From assembly GCF_016461785.1 (NCBI RefSeq), contig NZ_JAEMUH010000002.1:1-64000 (forward strand): 64,000 nt of DNA, given 5' to 3'. Below the pieces are notes generated by a model. That model was not told the DNA's origin. It made no database searches and was given only the letters and a program-made list of their open reading frames with translations. Origin of the DNA: Marinomonas ostreistagni. GTDB taxonomy: Bacteria > Pseudomonadota > Gammaproteobacteria > Pseudomonadales > Marinomonadaceae. Positions 17,075 to 26,643 of the stretch are shown here, in pieces. Positions within the stretch are counted from its first letter, which is position 1, and each line of letters opens with the position of its first letter. Made by a program: the position numbers and the translations under genes.

Positions 17075-20000
17075 TTACTCTGCTGCAACCGTTGTCTGGT
17101 CTGCGTTGTTTTCATTATCCAACTCATGGTCCCCACTTAGCAAGGCTTTACCACGCTGTTGCGGGTAAGCAACATCAATCGATACCGCTCCGCCTTCACG
17201 CCACACACTGATAATGGTATCCATATTTGCCGCCATCACTGCACGCTTATCATCCGGCGCCGCCGCAATTACTTGCAGACCGATATCACGCATAAAGCCC
17301 ATACAAGTGGACGTTTTCGCCATATCAATCTTGTTGAAGGCCTCATCAAACATCGCCAATGAGAAACCACCGACAATATCACCATCCATGGTTTCATGAA
17401 GACGATAAGTGGTAGAAAGCGCCGCAGCAATCGCCAAGTAGAACGGAATTTGGTGCTCACCACCTGAGCCCGTCTGTATACGCTGGGACAATGTTGTTTT
17501 CTTCTGGCCATCTAAATCTAAGATATCGACTTCGAAGTTATAAAACTTACGGTAGTCAGCAAGATCTTTCTGCTTCTCTTCATCGCTGATCAGCTCTTGA
17601 ATAACAGCGATCGCTTTCGCATGCTCTGGGTCACCTGTTTGCTCAGGGTCAAATAGACCGCCAACATTAGCCTGATCTTGAGCACTAAATTTCGCCACTA
17701 AATCCAGAATATCTTTCATATCGCCATTTGGATAGAACCTAAATTGATATACTTCCTGGTTAAATGGGCGACGTTTTAAGCTGTTATTGAGCTCTTTAAT
17801 GATCAAAGCCACCTGATCCAATGAGTCTTTTAATTTCGACACATAATCGCTACGGAAGGTTTCTTCTGCCTCTCGTCGGGCTAACTCAGCTCGCTTAGCA
17901 TATTTCGCCAATTCCGTTTCACTTAATACATTAATCTGGTGCGTTACGTAATGCTCAAATTCTTCAAATTTTGATTCCAAGTAATCAAGCTGGATATCAT
18001 CATCTAAACTACTGTTGTGATACTTAGCGTAGTGATCAGCCACTTCTTTACGAACCTTCTGATCAAACATTTTGACTTTTTCAGTCGCCTTTTCAGAACG
18101 ACTCATCGCTTCTTTGTAAATCGCAGCACCATTGACCATGCTAGATTCAAGCAGGTCATATCGCTCACTCGCGTATTCAGCATTGAATAACGGGATGGAG
18201 GTAATGCGAGTACGTTCTTCATCCAACGCTGATAACGCTTCTGCCAATTGGTTCTTTTGCGTATTCAAAGAACCATATTGCTCTGCAATCTGTTGACGTT
18301 CTCGGTCTAACTTTTTGCGCTCAAGCTCGATTGACTGAATGCGTTCTTTCAAACTGTCGATACGCTCTTGCAAATCGGTATCATCACGTTGCTGCAATGC
18401 GGCAATTTGAGCCTCTACATCTGCAAGATCTTGGGCAATTCGAGTATTTGCAACACCGGCTTCCTGAAGTGCTTCAGCGTCAAATTGATTAGCTGCCATG
18501 ACACGTCCTAACATAGAGTCCGCTTGCTCTAGCCGTTGGTCCGTTTTCATGTAGTCCATCAATTCGCCGCTCAATTGTTGCAATTGCGCTTCACGAGACT
18601 GACGCATGCCATCGGTATTGATACCCACCATCATATGAGGCATGAAGCGGATAGTCGAAATCGTACCAGACAGCTTTAACATGCCGTCTGAAGTCATTGC
18701 ACTGTCTTCACGCAGCAGTTGACGCTCAGTATCTACCGGCTTGATACCACCTAAACGGCGATTCAAATACGCTTGAGCATGATCATTATTACAACGAATA
18801 AAACGCAAAACAGAGTTTTGATCGCCACGATTCAACCATAGGCGCGTTTGTGTAGTATCGATCACCCGACAGCCCATTAACTGACGACGGTGGGCACGGA
18901 AAATACGAATCGCCTCTTCCGCATCATCAGGCTCTACGATCAGCGCTTCACGCTGGCTGCCCAAGTACCCTTCAATGGCATCTTGCCATTTGTGATCCGT
19001 TACTTCTGCTAAATGGCTAAGTGGTGTCGCTTTAATATTGGCTTGATCTAATAAATCAATCAGGCGTTTAACATTGGGTGATAAAGGACTTGAGCCACCT
19101 TTTAGAGATGAAACGTCGGCTTCAAGCTGGCGACACTCATCTTTTAGGTTAAGGATATTGCGATTTAGCTGTGTACGCTGCTGGAAAAGCGCGCCCTTAC
19201 CTTCATCTAAAGCATCATTAATTTTTACCAGTAAGCGGCTTACCGCTTTTGCACTGCCTAAAATGTTACCTTCACTATCAATAGAACCCACTAAAGATTG
19301 TGCTTCTCTAATGAGCTCTTTAATTTCTGTGGACAACACATCTTCAAATGCTTGCAACGCCGCCAGCAATTGCATGACTTGATGGGCTTGAATCACCATC
19401 TTGCGGTCTTGTTGACCTTCAAGCGTCAACAGTTTTTTACTCTGTTCTAGCTGCTGTAGCTTTAGACCAACATCAGAATGCTCATATTGCTGCTCAAGTC
19501 GAACCAGCTGCGCTTGTAATTGCTTAAGTAAGTTCGCTTGGGCAACGATTTCTTCGTCAATCTCTTCTTCACGCTCTTTGAAGTTTTCGTATTGATCTTG
19601 AATCTCATCTTGCTTGCTGCCCAGTTGATCGAAGCGAGCTTCGGTTGCAATCCATTGATAATTCACTACTGTCTGTTCTTGCTGATGTTTCTTCTCACAT
19701 TCAACTTGAATAGCCTTAAGATCATCAATACGCTTTGCAACTTCTTGTGTCTTCGCCTCAAGCTGACGATATTCTACAAGAGACTTTTGATAAGCCCCTA
19801 CCTGTAAAGGTTGCTCCGCTAGGACAAAATCTTGAACAAATCGAGTGGGTGACGCAATCGGTACAAACTTGAGAGCGTTCTTGAAGTTTTTTAGGAAAGA
19901 ATCCAGCGTAATCAGCTGTTCAGAACTTGGACTCAACTCCTCCAAGTAACGATTCATGTACTGTGTTGCAGAAGCGCTACCAGACTTAATGTAAGGATCC

Positions 20001-20518
20001 AAGCAAACTTTTTTCATCGCTTCGCGGACTTCAGGCCAAGGCTTCGCCTTGTATTGCTTCTCACCTAAGGTTTCGATGAAATCTTCACGACGAACACCGT
20101 AGTTCGACAGTACAAAACGCCCAAGCACATCTTCTTCTGGACTTGCTAGCGATGCAGACAGACACAGCCCTACGGTCGACTCTTTACCGGTACTTGAGTC
20201 TTCAAAAACCAGCGCAAGATAAGAAATAGCATCTTGGCGTGTTTGTACGCCGTTAACTTTTTCACTGGCTTGGCCGGAGTCAATCATACCCAGAATATAG
20301 GAGCGGATACTTCGCCCTGATGCTTTACCGTCGTTAGCGCTGGCGTTGTAGTTTAAGTGACGTTTACTCGCACCAGTAAGTACTGTCTGAATAGCGTCCA
20401 ACAAAGAAGATTTACCAGAACCAGTCGGACCGATGATGGCCGTGTTGCCACGAACGTTAATTTCTTCAGCACCCAGCAAGTACCAATTTACCAGAACAAT
20501 TCGATTTAACTTTTTCAT
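17075..20518 (-). CDS. SMC-like condensin ATPase JetC/MksB
   Basis: A 1147-residue SMC-like ATPase. The N-terminal Walker A is GPTGSGKSS at 30–38. Long heptad-rich segments run through about 250–480 and 650–920 around a hinge near 500–620. At the C-terminus are the ABC signature TGSGGEHQ (from 1016) and Walker B LAMFDEAF (about 1054–1061). This head–coil–hinge–coil–head layout is that of the MukB/MksB/JetC ATPase, which extrudes DNA loops. It follows jetB by 8 bp. In Wadjet, JetABC recruits the JetD nuclease to cut small circular DNA; no jetD is seen here, so a chromosome-organising MksBEF role is equally possible. Confidence 0.88.
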   Translation of the reverse strand: MKKLNRIVLVNWYLLGAEEINVRGNTAIIGPTGSGKSSLLDAIQTVLTGASKRHLNYNASANDGKASGRSIRSYILGMIDSGQASEKVNGVQTRQDAISYLALVFEDSSTGKESTVGLCLSASLASPEEDVLGRFVLSNYGVRREDFIETLGEKQYKAKPWPEVREAMKKVCLDPYIKSGSASATQYMNRYLEELSPSSEQLITLDSFLKNFKNALKFVPIASPTRFVQDFVLAEQPLQVGAYQKSLVEYRQLEAKTQEVAKRIDDLKAIQVECEKKHQQEQTVVNYQWIATEARFDQLGSKQDEIQDQYENFKEREEEIDEEIVAQANLLKQLQAQLVRLEQQYEHSDVGLKLQQLEQSKKLLTLEGQQDRKMVIQAHQVMQLLAALQAFEDVLSTEIKELIREAQSLVGSIDSEGNILGSAKAVSRLLVKINDALDEGKGALFQQRTQLNRNILNLKDECRQLEADVSSLKGGSSPLSPNVKRLIDLLDQANIKATPLSHLAEVTDHKWQDAIEGYLGSQREALIVEPDDAEEAIRIFRAHRRQLMGCRVIDTTQTRLWLNRGDQNSVLRFIRCNNDHAQAYLNRRLGGIKPVDTERQLLREDSAMTSDGMLKLSGTISTIRFMPHMMVGINTDGMRQSREAQLQQLSGELMDYMKTDQRLEQADSMLGRVMAANQFDAEALQEAGVANTRIAQDLADVEAQIAALQQRDDTDLQERIDSLKERIQSIELERKKLDRERQQIAEQYGSLNTQKNQLAEALSALDEERTRITSIPLFNAEYASERYDLLESSMVNGAAIYKEAMSRSEKATEKVKMFDQKVRKEVADHYAKYHNSSLDDDIQLDYLESKFEEFEHYVTHQINVLSETELAKYAKRAELARREAEETFRSDYVSKLKDSLDQVALIIKELNNSLKRRPFNQEVYQFRFYPNGDMKDILDLVAKFSAQDQANVGGLFDPEQTGDPEHAKAIAVIQELISDEEKQKDLADYRKFYNFEVDILDLDGQKKTTLSQRIQTGSGGEHQIPFYLAIAAALSTTYRLHETMDGDIVGGFSLAMFDEAFNKIDMAKTSTCMGFMRDIGLQVIAAAPDDKRAVMAANMDTIISVWREGGAVSIDVAYPQQRGKALLSGDHELDNENNADQTTVAAE

Positions 20519-20526
20519 TCTAATTC

Positions 20527-21174
20527 CTATTGCGTCACTTGCGATTCTTCTGGGTTTTGCTCGATTTGTTCATCCAGCACTTCATCTTCTTCTGGATCCG
20601 CACCATTAAACGACTCTAACTGACGAAGATACGCTTCAGTGACAATTAAACGTACGACTGGCGTAATGTTGATCATTAAGTTTTTGGCATCTTCTTCATA
20701 GGCCTTGCCACGAATGATCACGCCATGTTTGCTGAATAACGTAAGAATATCTTTGAAACGCGTCTCAGTTGGAATTTCACGTTTCACTAACTGAACATAA
20801 CGTTCGAGAATGGCAACGCTATTCGTTGCCACGAAACCATTGTCGATCTCAAAGTTTTCAACTTTCTCTTCGTAGATTTGGCGCAACACCAACAAAAATA
20901 AGGTTTCATCCGTCTTTAACCGAACAAATGCTTCACGCTCAACTGGCAGAAGCCCAGCAAGACGCTCATTTTCATTAACGTAAAGCTTCATTCCAAGAGC
21001 ATCGAAAAGATTGCCAAAATACTGCTGGTACATTTCAACCAACAAAAAATGACGTCGTTGACCATGTTTGAAAGCGCTGACAAATTGGTTTGCCAATAAG
21101 TAGTTCGCAGTTTGCTGAAATTCTTGTGGGTCTTTACCGGACTCTTCTACGACCCGTTTTAATTCTCTAAGCAT
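20527..21174 (-). CDS. Condensin accessory subunit JetB/MksE (DUF4194-like)
   Basis: A 215-residue, largely helical protein matching the JetB/MksE family in size, position and text (RELKRVVEESGK near the start, LKTDETLFLLVLRQIYEEK in the middle). These KITE-type winged-helix subunits bind the kleisin. The C-terminus is acidic (EEDEVLDEQIEQNPEESQ). Its start overlaps the end of jetA by 8 bp, showing translational coupling in the jetA–jetB–jetC order of known systems. Confidence 0.85.
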   Translation of the reverse strand: MLRELKRVVEESGKDPQEFQQTANYLLANQFVSAFKHGQRRHFLLVEMYQQYFGNLFDALGMKLYVNENERLAGLLPVEREAFVRLKTDETLFLLVLRQIYEEKVENFEIDNGFVATNSVAILERYVQLVKREIPTETRFKDILTLFSKHGVIIRGKAYEEDAKNLMINITPVVRLIVTEAYLRQLESFNGADPEEDEVLDEQIEQNPEESQVTQ

Positions 21175-22564
21175 TCGATTTGCTCCTGCGCACTACGTTA
21201 AACTCTCTACATTCGACAAATTCGCGAACGTTTATAAATTGATCGGTAAAGATCACATCAAAGGATTTTTCGATTCGCTTCGCGTTGATTCCTAAAGAAC
21301 CAATGTAACGAAGATGGTCAAAGCAAACAAAATCTTCCACAGACTCGATCGTGAAATCTAAAATATGCATCGCTGTTTTTTCTGATAACTGACGATCCAA
21401 GTAGCCTTGCAGCTTAGTCACACTCACTTGGCGCGCCTCATGAAAACGTCGCTGACGATCTCTAAAGGCAATGGCTGACTGAGACACTTCTGCTTGCGTA
21501 ATAACCCTAGGTGGAGGTGGTTCACGGCGTTTCATTGGTTGTGCGCCAGATTCTACGCCCACAATTTTCGTGCCTACCATGTTTTTCAAAACAGGCAAGC
21601 TATCAAATGTAGCGACATCCGTGATAATGCCTGCCACTTTATTAGCTAAACCAGGACGAGATGAATCCATGTAGCGTGCAGTATCGGCAGCACGTTTTTC
21701 AAGTCGATAACGGTATTCATCAATACGCTCTAAACGTTGCTCAATCGTAGTGAACGTTTGAATAATATCACGACAGTCTTTCTCGACTGCCGCTAGGGCA
21801 AGATCCACAGAGATTAACTGTTGATCCGCATAACATTGTGCGATATTACCCATCAAACTTGGCTCGGCTAGGAAACCTTGGGTTAGCTCTAAAATTTGAC
21901 GACGGAATCGGAACGGGTTATTGCTGGTTTTGATCGTTTTGTAGTCAGCAATCAGAATACCTTCAACAAATAAATCAAAAAAGCCTGCCACAATTTCTTT
22001 CGGATCGCGTTTAGCAAACAAATCGCGTTGAAGACTTCGGATACCTAATAAGATCTGGTTTAGGTGAGCAGAGAATTCGCGGGCTGCCTCAGCAGTTTGA
22101 CTGAGTGTCACACCACGCTCGATTGGATGATTAGCTACGGATTCAAGGTTACTCAGAATACTCAGTACTGTTGCACCGTAGTTGCGTTTACCGTGACGAC
22201 TAATTTCAACGAGTGAACGCAACAACATCGACACTTGTGGTGACATCAGCACGCTGACACGATATAACTCTTGCTCTTCAATCAGCCAACCTGTATTCAC
22301 TAATCGATGATAGATACGCAACGCGTATTCATGGATCGTTTTAGGTGAATCAAACCCATCCTTATGATCATCATGCCATGCTAAGGTATCAAGTTTATGG
22401 AGCGAATCTTCGATCGCTTCTATGATGGCTGATTTTTCTTTTATAGGATCTTCTGCGTGATCATAGAACACATCGGAAAGATCAAATAGTACGGCTTCTA
22501 TAAGCGCCTTATTGGAGCCCGAGAGAGCCTGAAAGATCTCATCGGGCAAATGGGTGAATAGCAT
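21167..22564 (-). CDS. Condensin kleisin-like subunit JetA/MksF (DUF5716-like)
   Basis: A 465-residue protein at the head of the three-gene condensin locus. Kleisin-like subunits of Wadjet/MksBEF (JetA/MksF) bridge the ATPase heads. The N-terminal half is helical and the C-terminal third has a proline-rich linker (REPPPPRV, about 350) before a final domain. Family assignment rests on gene order, size and resemblance from memory. It starts 41 bp after cbiX. Confidence 0.83.
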   Translation of the reverse strand: MLFTHLPDEIFQALSGSNKALIEAVLFDLSDVFYDHAEDPIKEKSAIIEAIEDSLHKLDTLAWHDDHKDGFDSPKTIHEYALRIYHRLVNTGWLIEEQELYRVSVLMSPQVSMLLRSLVEISRHGKRNYGATVLSILSNLESVANHPIERGVTLSQTAEAAREFSAHLNQILLGIRSLQRDLFAKRDPKEIVAGFFDLFVEGILIADYKTIKTSNNPFRFRRQILELTQGFLAEPSLMGNIAQCYADQQLISVDLALAAVEKDCRDIIQTFTTIEQRLERIDEYRYRLEKRAADTARYMDSSRPGLANKVAGIITDVATFDSLPVLKNMVGTKIVGVESGAQPMKRREPPPPRVITQAEVSQSAIAFRDRQRRFHEARQVSVTKLQGYLDRQLSEKTAMHILDFTIESVEDFVCFDHLRYIGSLGINAKRIEKSFDVIFTDQFINVREFVECREFNVVRRSKSNA

Positions 22565-22605
22565 TCAGAACCAATCCATTCATTTAAGTAAGCTGACTGT
22601 ATATG

Positions 22606-22989
22606 TCACTCTGACGTCAGCTTGGAGAGAATAGCCTGCTCCATTGCCGCAACCACTTCCGGGTCGTCCCCGATGGGGTCAAGCAGTGTCAGAGTGCGAT
22701 GTTCAGTATTTAATTGTGCAAGTTGCTCAGGTACATCAACACGTAAATGTCTACCTTGTGCGAAAAACAAAGGGTATACGGCGATCTGAGCAGTCTCACT
22801 TGGCAAAATTTGCAAAACATCTTCGATAGAAGGCTTGCACAATTCCATGTAAGCCAACGTTACCTTATCTTCAGACACGACACCAGTCACCCTCGACAAT
22901 AACTGCTCAAATGGCACCTTCCAACGGGGATCACTGCTTCCATGTGCTAATAAAATAATGTGGTCAAATTGCTCTAGTTGCATGCTCAT
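22606..22989 (-). CDS. Small CbiX/SirB-like sirohydrochlorin chelatase
   Basis: A 127-residue single-domain class II chelatase. Metal-insertion histidines are seen at H16 (LLAHGSSDPRW) and H81 (QGRHLRVDVP). Family members insert cobalt or iron into sirohydrochlorin for cobalamin or siroheme. Two such domains are fused in larger CbiX proteins, so this one should dimerise. No siroheme or cobalamin genes are adjacent. It lies upstream of jetABC on the same strand and diverges from the epimerase gene. Confidence 0.85.
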   Translation of the reverse strand: MSMQLEQFDHIILLAHGSSDPRWKVPFEQLLSRVTGVVSEDKVTLAYMELCKPSIEDVLQILPSETAQIAVYPLFFAQGRHLRVDVPEQLAQLNTEHRTLTLLDPIGDDPEVVAAMEQAILSKLTSE

Positions 22990-23137
22990 ACCTTATGTTG
23001 AGGAGTGTATTTTACCGATTAACCCTTTTAAAAAGAAGGGACTAGCGACTTTCATTTGCTTTAGCATGAAAATCCTTCTGATCTAACATTCGAAAAATGT
23101 CGTACACTTAAAAAACCATCCTTCTAAGGAGTGAGCA

Positions 23138-24004
23138 ATGAGAATTTTAGTGACGGGAGCAAATGGTTTTATCGCTAGCAACCTTTACCCATTACTGACG
23201 GCCGCTGGTTATGAATCGGTGGCGCTTATTCATAAGCACCAAAGTTTAATTCCCTCTTACGTAAGAAAGATCACTTTAGATGAATTACCGGGAGAGAATT
23301 TTGATGTCATCATTAATCTCGCAGGGGCAAATATTGCAGCTCAACGATGGAGCACTTCACGTAAAGAAACGCTCTTTCATAGTCGAGTTAGCTTTACCAA
23401 AGAGCTATTCAGTAAACTCACTATTAAGCCAAAGACTCTCTTAAATGCCTCTGCTGTTGGCTATTACGGCTTTGATAAAAGTAAAACATTCACAGAAGAA
23501 AGCGAGCCCAATGGAGGTTTCACCCACGAGTTGTGCGCAGCTTGGGAGCAAGAAGCTGCCCACTTGCAGGATCATGGGGTCAGAACAATCATTTTTAGGC
23601 TAGGAGTCGTACTAGGCCACGGTGGTGCCTTGGCTAAAATGAAGCTCCCATTCCAGATGGGATTAGGCGGAAAAATAGCCACTGGCGAACAATTTTTTCC
23701 ATGGATACATATCCATGATGTATGCCGCTTCCTTGTGACAGCCATAGAACAAGAGTCGTACTCTGGCCACTATAACTTAGTAGCCCCTCAGGTCATCACT
23801 CAAGAGCAGTTTGCCACAGCTTATGCGGATGCACTGAATAGACCTGCTTTACTCACAACACCATCCTGGTTGCTGGAAAGAATATTTGGCGAGATGAGTT
23901 GTTTGCTAACACAAGGTCAAAAAGTGATACCTAAAGCATTAGAAGAATCATCATTCAGTTTTGAATTTCCAACCATCGAATATGCTTTAAAAGACTTAAC
24001 TTAG
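23138..24004 (+). CDS. TIGR01777-type NAD-dependent epimerase (YfcH-like)
   Basis: An extended short-chain dehydrogenase-like protein of 288 residues. The N-terminal TGANGFIA (7–14) is the nucleotide-binding GxxGxxG, INLAGANIAAQRW and NASAVGYYG are typical of the YfcH/SulA-like group, and a DUF1731-type C-terminus is present. The substrate is unknown for the family. AAGGAG sits 6 nt before the ATG. Single gene, convergent with the zinc-ribbon gene. Confidence 0.87.
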   Translation: MRILVTGANGFIASNLYPLLTAAGYESVALIHKHQSLIPSYVRKITLDELPGENFDVIINLAGANIAAQRWSTSRKETLFHSRVSFTKELFSKLTIKPKTLLNASAVGYYGFDKSKTFTEESEPNGGFTHELCAAWEQEAAHLQDHGVRTIIFRLGVVLGHGGALAKMKLPFQMGLGGKIATGEQFFPWIHIHDVCRFLVTAIEQESYSGHYNLVAPQVITQEQFATAYADALNRPALLTTPSWLLERIFGEMSCLLTQGQKVIPKALEESSFSFEFPTIEYALKDLT

Positions 24005-24022
24005 AAACACTCTTGGGGAACG

Positions 24023-24544
24023 CTAGCCACGCAGCTTTCTGGGTACAGGCTGGCCGTTGTCATCGGGCAATGTATGTCGACATTCAGGGTATTTGATGCA
24101 ACCCCAAAAATACCCTTTTGCCCCTTTCTTCCGAACCAGGTAGTGACCGCAGACACGGCAAGGATACTTACGGGCAGAGGCAGGCTCTCCATTCACATCT
24201 TCTAACGTCGCTTTGCACTCAGGGTAATTGCTACAACCCCAAAATACATTTTCAGAGTAGGTTTTCTTACGCAATTGCCCACCACATAGCGGACAAAAGA
24301 ATTTTTTCGCCCTTACAGGACGCCCTTCTTCATTATTAGCTGTATAGTCACAACGAGGAAAATCCTCACACCCCCAAAACGATCCGTTCTTACCTTTCTT
24401 TAGAACTAATGGGTGCTGACACTTAGGGCAACGATAACGTTTACTCGGTGCACCGATATAACCAGTGCTATCTTGGCTCAAAAACTCCTGCTCCCAAGCA
24501 CTGGATACATGAGTAGGTTGATCGTTACCTTCGTCTTGACTCAA
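24023..24544 (-). CDS. Triple C4 zinc-ribbon protein (topoisomerase-type, YrdD-like)
   Basis: A 173-residue protein made almost wholly of three topoisomerase-IA-type C4 zinc fingers, each with CPxC or CRVC, then FWGC and a final cysteine: about 39–66, 79–106 and 121–148. Such repeats bind single-stranded DNA in topoisomerase I tails; as stand-alone proteins their role is unclear. The start is TTG at 24544 with GGAG 9 nt upstream inside the end of the previous gene. Last gene of the cheV-to-zinc-ribbon run. Confidence 0.82.
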   Translation of the reverse strand: MSQDEGNDQPTHVSSAWEQEFLSQDSTGYIGAPSKRYRCPKCQHPLVLKKGKNGSFWGCEDFPRCDYTANNEEGRPVRAKKFFCPLCGGQLRKKTYSENVFWGCSNYPECKATLEDVNGEPASARKYPCRVCGHYLVRKKGAKGYFWGCIKYPECRHTLPDDNGQPVPRKLRG

Positions 24545-24550
24545 GGGTGA

Positions 24551-24901
24551 CTACTCCGATGCACAGTTAAGCTTGTCTTCTTCGGCACATTTCTGTGAGT
24601 TGATATAAGACTTAACCTTATTTACACCACTGCGTGCTGCATCAGCCGTTGCATTGCCAACTTCTTTAGTTTTTTTCCAAGCCTTACTATCAGCGATGTT
24701 TTGACCCACTTCTTTGGAACGATCCACGGCATCACCCGCTACTTCACTAGTACGATCAGCCACATCACCTGCCACATCACGAGTCTTTTCCGCCACATCA
24801 CTAGCTGATTTTTTGAAGCTTTCCCACGTTTCATTAGCATGTACAGGCGCCGTCACGGATAGGATCAACACCATGCAAGGTAATAGTAGTTTTTTTAACA
24901 T
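24551..24901 (-). CDS. Secreted protein with LEA-like 11-residue repeats
   Basis: A 116-residue protein with a signal peptide (MLKKLLLP, hydrophobic core, cleavage after VHA, residue 22). The mature part carries three consecutive 11-residue repeats: DVAEKTRDVAG (35–45), DVADRTSEVAG (46–56) and DAVDRSKEVGQ (57–67). The 11-mer period with alternating acidic/basic residues and small Ala/Gly/Val is that of group 3 LEA proteins and apolipoprotein-like amphipathic helices. Two cysteines near the C-terminus (C105, C113) could form a disulfide in the periplasm. No assigned function. The start lies next to the HAD gene stop. Confidence 0.72.
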   Translation of the reverse strand: MLKKLLLPCMVLILSVTAPVHANETWESFKKSASDVAEKTRDVAGDVADRTSEVAGDAVDRSKEVGQNIADSKAWKKTKEVGNATADAARSGVNKVKSYINSQKCAEEDKLNCASE

Positions 24902-25650
24902 TATGATCTAACCTCTCCACTCAACTGGAAATGATTTCTTATCCAATTTTCGATTTCCGATGCCGACGACACGGATTGAATATCAGGGTATTGCTTAAGC
25001 TCTTCATCTGTCACTTGTTCGTGACTCCATGTCGTATGATATGGAACATGGAGTGCGTGAGCTCCAGCATCTAATACTGGTAACACATCCGAGCGTAAAG
25101 AATTACCTATCATTAAGACTTCACTTGGCGATAACTGTAAACTCTCAAAGACTTTTTGGTAATTAGCCACTTTTTTATTGCTCACTACCTCATACCAATC
25201 AAAATACTCACTCAGACCAGAACGAGCCAGCTTTCCCTCTTGGTCCAGCAAGTCCCCTTTCGTAATTACCATCAGTTGGCATTTACCTTTTAAGGAGCGT
25301 AATAGATCTTCTATACCAGGCAGCATATGAACAGGCGCCGCCAACATTTGCTTCGCCAACTGGATAATTTCATGCACCTCATATCCCGTAATGCGACCTT
25401 CGGTCAATGAAATTGCCGTTTCAATCAGTGAAAGTGTAAAGCCTTTAATACCATAGCCGAAATTTGAAAGGTTAGAAATTTGCACTTCATTTAGCCTTTC
25501 TAAAATGTATTCCTTTGAATGATAAGAAGACAGCATCTCTACGAAATACTGCTGCGTACTGAGAAAAACGTCTTCGTTACGCCATAAGGTGTCATCAGCA
25601 TCAAAGGCAATGGTAGTAATGATGGGCTTTTGCAAATCTAGTTCATCCAT
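24901..25650 (-). CDS. HAD-superfamily hydrolase
   Basis: A 249-residue haloacid-dehalogenase phosphatase. Motif I DADDT (17–21, nucleophile D17, acid D19), motif II in VITKGD, motif III lysine in SNKKVANYQK and motif IV GNSLRSDV are all present. A helical cap is inserted after motif I (C1 type), so small phosphorylated metabolites are likely substrates, but none can be named. It overlaps the end of hemH by 13 bp. Confidence 0.85.
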   Translation of the reverse strand: MDELDLQKPIITTIAFDADDTLWRNEDVFLSTQQYFVEMLSSYHSKEYILERLNEVQISNLSNFGYGIKGFTLSLIETAISLTEGRITGYEVHEIIQLAKQMLAAPVHMLPGIEDLLRSLKGKCQLMVITKGDLLDQEGKLARSGLSEYFDWYEVVSNKKVANYQKVFESLQLSPSEVLMIGNSLRSDVLPVLDAGAHALHVPYHTTWSHEQVTDEELKQYPDIQSVSSASEIENWIRNHFQLSGEVRS

Positions 25651-26633
25651 TGTTTAGTGTTTTCAAGAACCAATGTTTTATACAATTCAACATGATCATC
25701 GCTATCGTTAAGTGCTGGAATATAATCAAAAGCCTGACCACCAGCTTCAGTGAACTCATCACGTAATTGCATATCAATTTCTTCCAGCGTTTCAATACAA
25801 TCTATTGAAAAAGCTGGACTAATCATATTGAGTTTCGAGATGCCTTTCGAAGGTAAACCTTTTATGGTTTCATCAGCGTAAGGTTTCAACCATTCCTCAC
25901 GTCCAAAACGAGACTGATAGGCATGAGTATATTCAGATTCTTTTAAACCTAAGCGCTCCACAACTGCTTTTGTAGTGGCTTCACAACGAGATTGGTAAGG
26001 ATCACCCTCAGTCACGTAACGCTTTGGAATACCATGATAAGAAAACATCAAGTGCCGTTGTTCTCCCTGAGCTTGCCATTGAGCCCGAATACTTTTCACT
26101 AAGGCATCGATGTATTGCTCATGATCGGCATAATCTTGCAACAGTGATAAAGCCGGCCAGTGTGGACAACGCTTTAACGAAGACATAAGCCGGTCATAAG
26201 CCGCTGCAGTCGTTGAGCGAGAAAATTGCGGGTACATAGGAAGAACAAATATTTTATCGATATTATGCTGGCGAAAAATTTTCGCGGAATCTTCTACACT
26301 TGGCTTACCATAGGTCATAGCCATGGACACAACAAAACGATCCCCTTCAGCATTGAGTGTCTCGCTTAATTTTTTCTCAAGTCGCTGCCCTAACACCAGC
26401 AAAGGCGAACCATCAGACATCCAAACTTCCTGGTAGACTTTAGCAACCTTGCGCGGTCTTATGTTCAGAATTACGCCGTTCAGTATTGGTTTCCAGATCA
26501 GAGGATTGACATCAACAACTCTGGGATCAGAAAGGAACTCTTTTAAATATTTTCGCACCGCTTTTGGCGTTGGTGATTCGGGTGTTCCAAGGTTAATCAG
26601 CAACACGCCAATTTTATTCGTTTCCTGACTCAT
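25638..26633 (-). CDS. hemH: Ferrochelatase HemH
   Basis: Inserts ferrous iron into protoporphyrin IX, the last step of protoheme synthesis. It has 331 residues, with LLINLGTPESP at the N-terminus, the metal-site histidine in FSYHGIPKRY and the acidic CIETLEEID near the C-terminus. Soluble or peripheral to the inner membrane. It overlaps the HAD gene, and the membrane protein gene precedes it by 10 bp. Confidence 0.96.
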   Translation of the reverse strand: MSQETNKIGVLLINLGTPESPTPKAVRKYLKEFLSDPRVVDVNPLIWKPILNGVILNIRPRKVAKVYQEVWMSDGSPLLVLGQRLEKKLSETLNAEGDRFVVSMAMTYGKPSVEDSAKIFRQHNIDKIFVLPMYPQFSRSTTAAAYDRLMSSLKRCPHWPALSLLQDYADHEQYIDALVKSIRAQWQAQGEQRHLMFSYHGIPKRYVTEGDPYQSRCEATTKAVVERLGLKESEYTHAYQSRFGREEWLKPYADETIKGLPSKGISKLNMISPAFSIDCIETLEEIDMQLRDEFTEAGGQAFDYIPALNDSDDHVELYKTLVLENTKQWMN

Positions 26634-26643
26634 ACTTTTCCTA

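Noticed and set aside
22590-22612. LexA box ahead of jetA (CTGTATATGTCACT)
   Set aside because: Only one CTGT half-site; the partner ACAG is missing at the required spacing.
24701-24799. CRISPR-like short repeat array
   Set aside because: The repeated DNA encodes in-frame 11-residue protein repeats with varied codons and no spacers.
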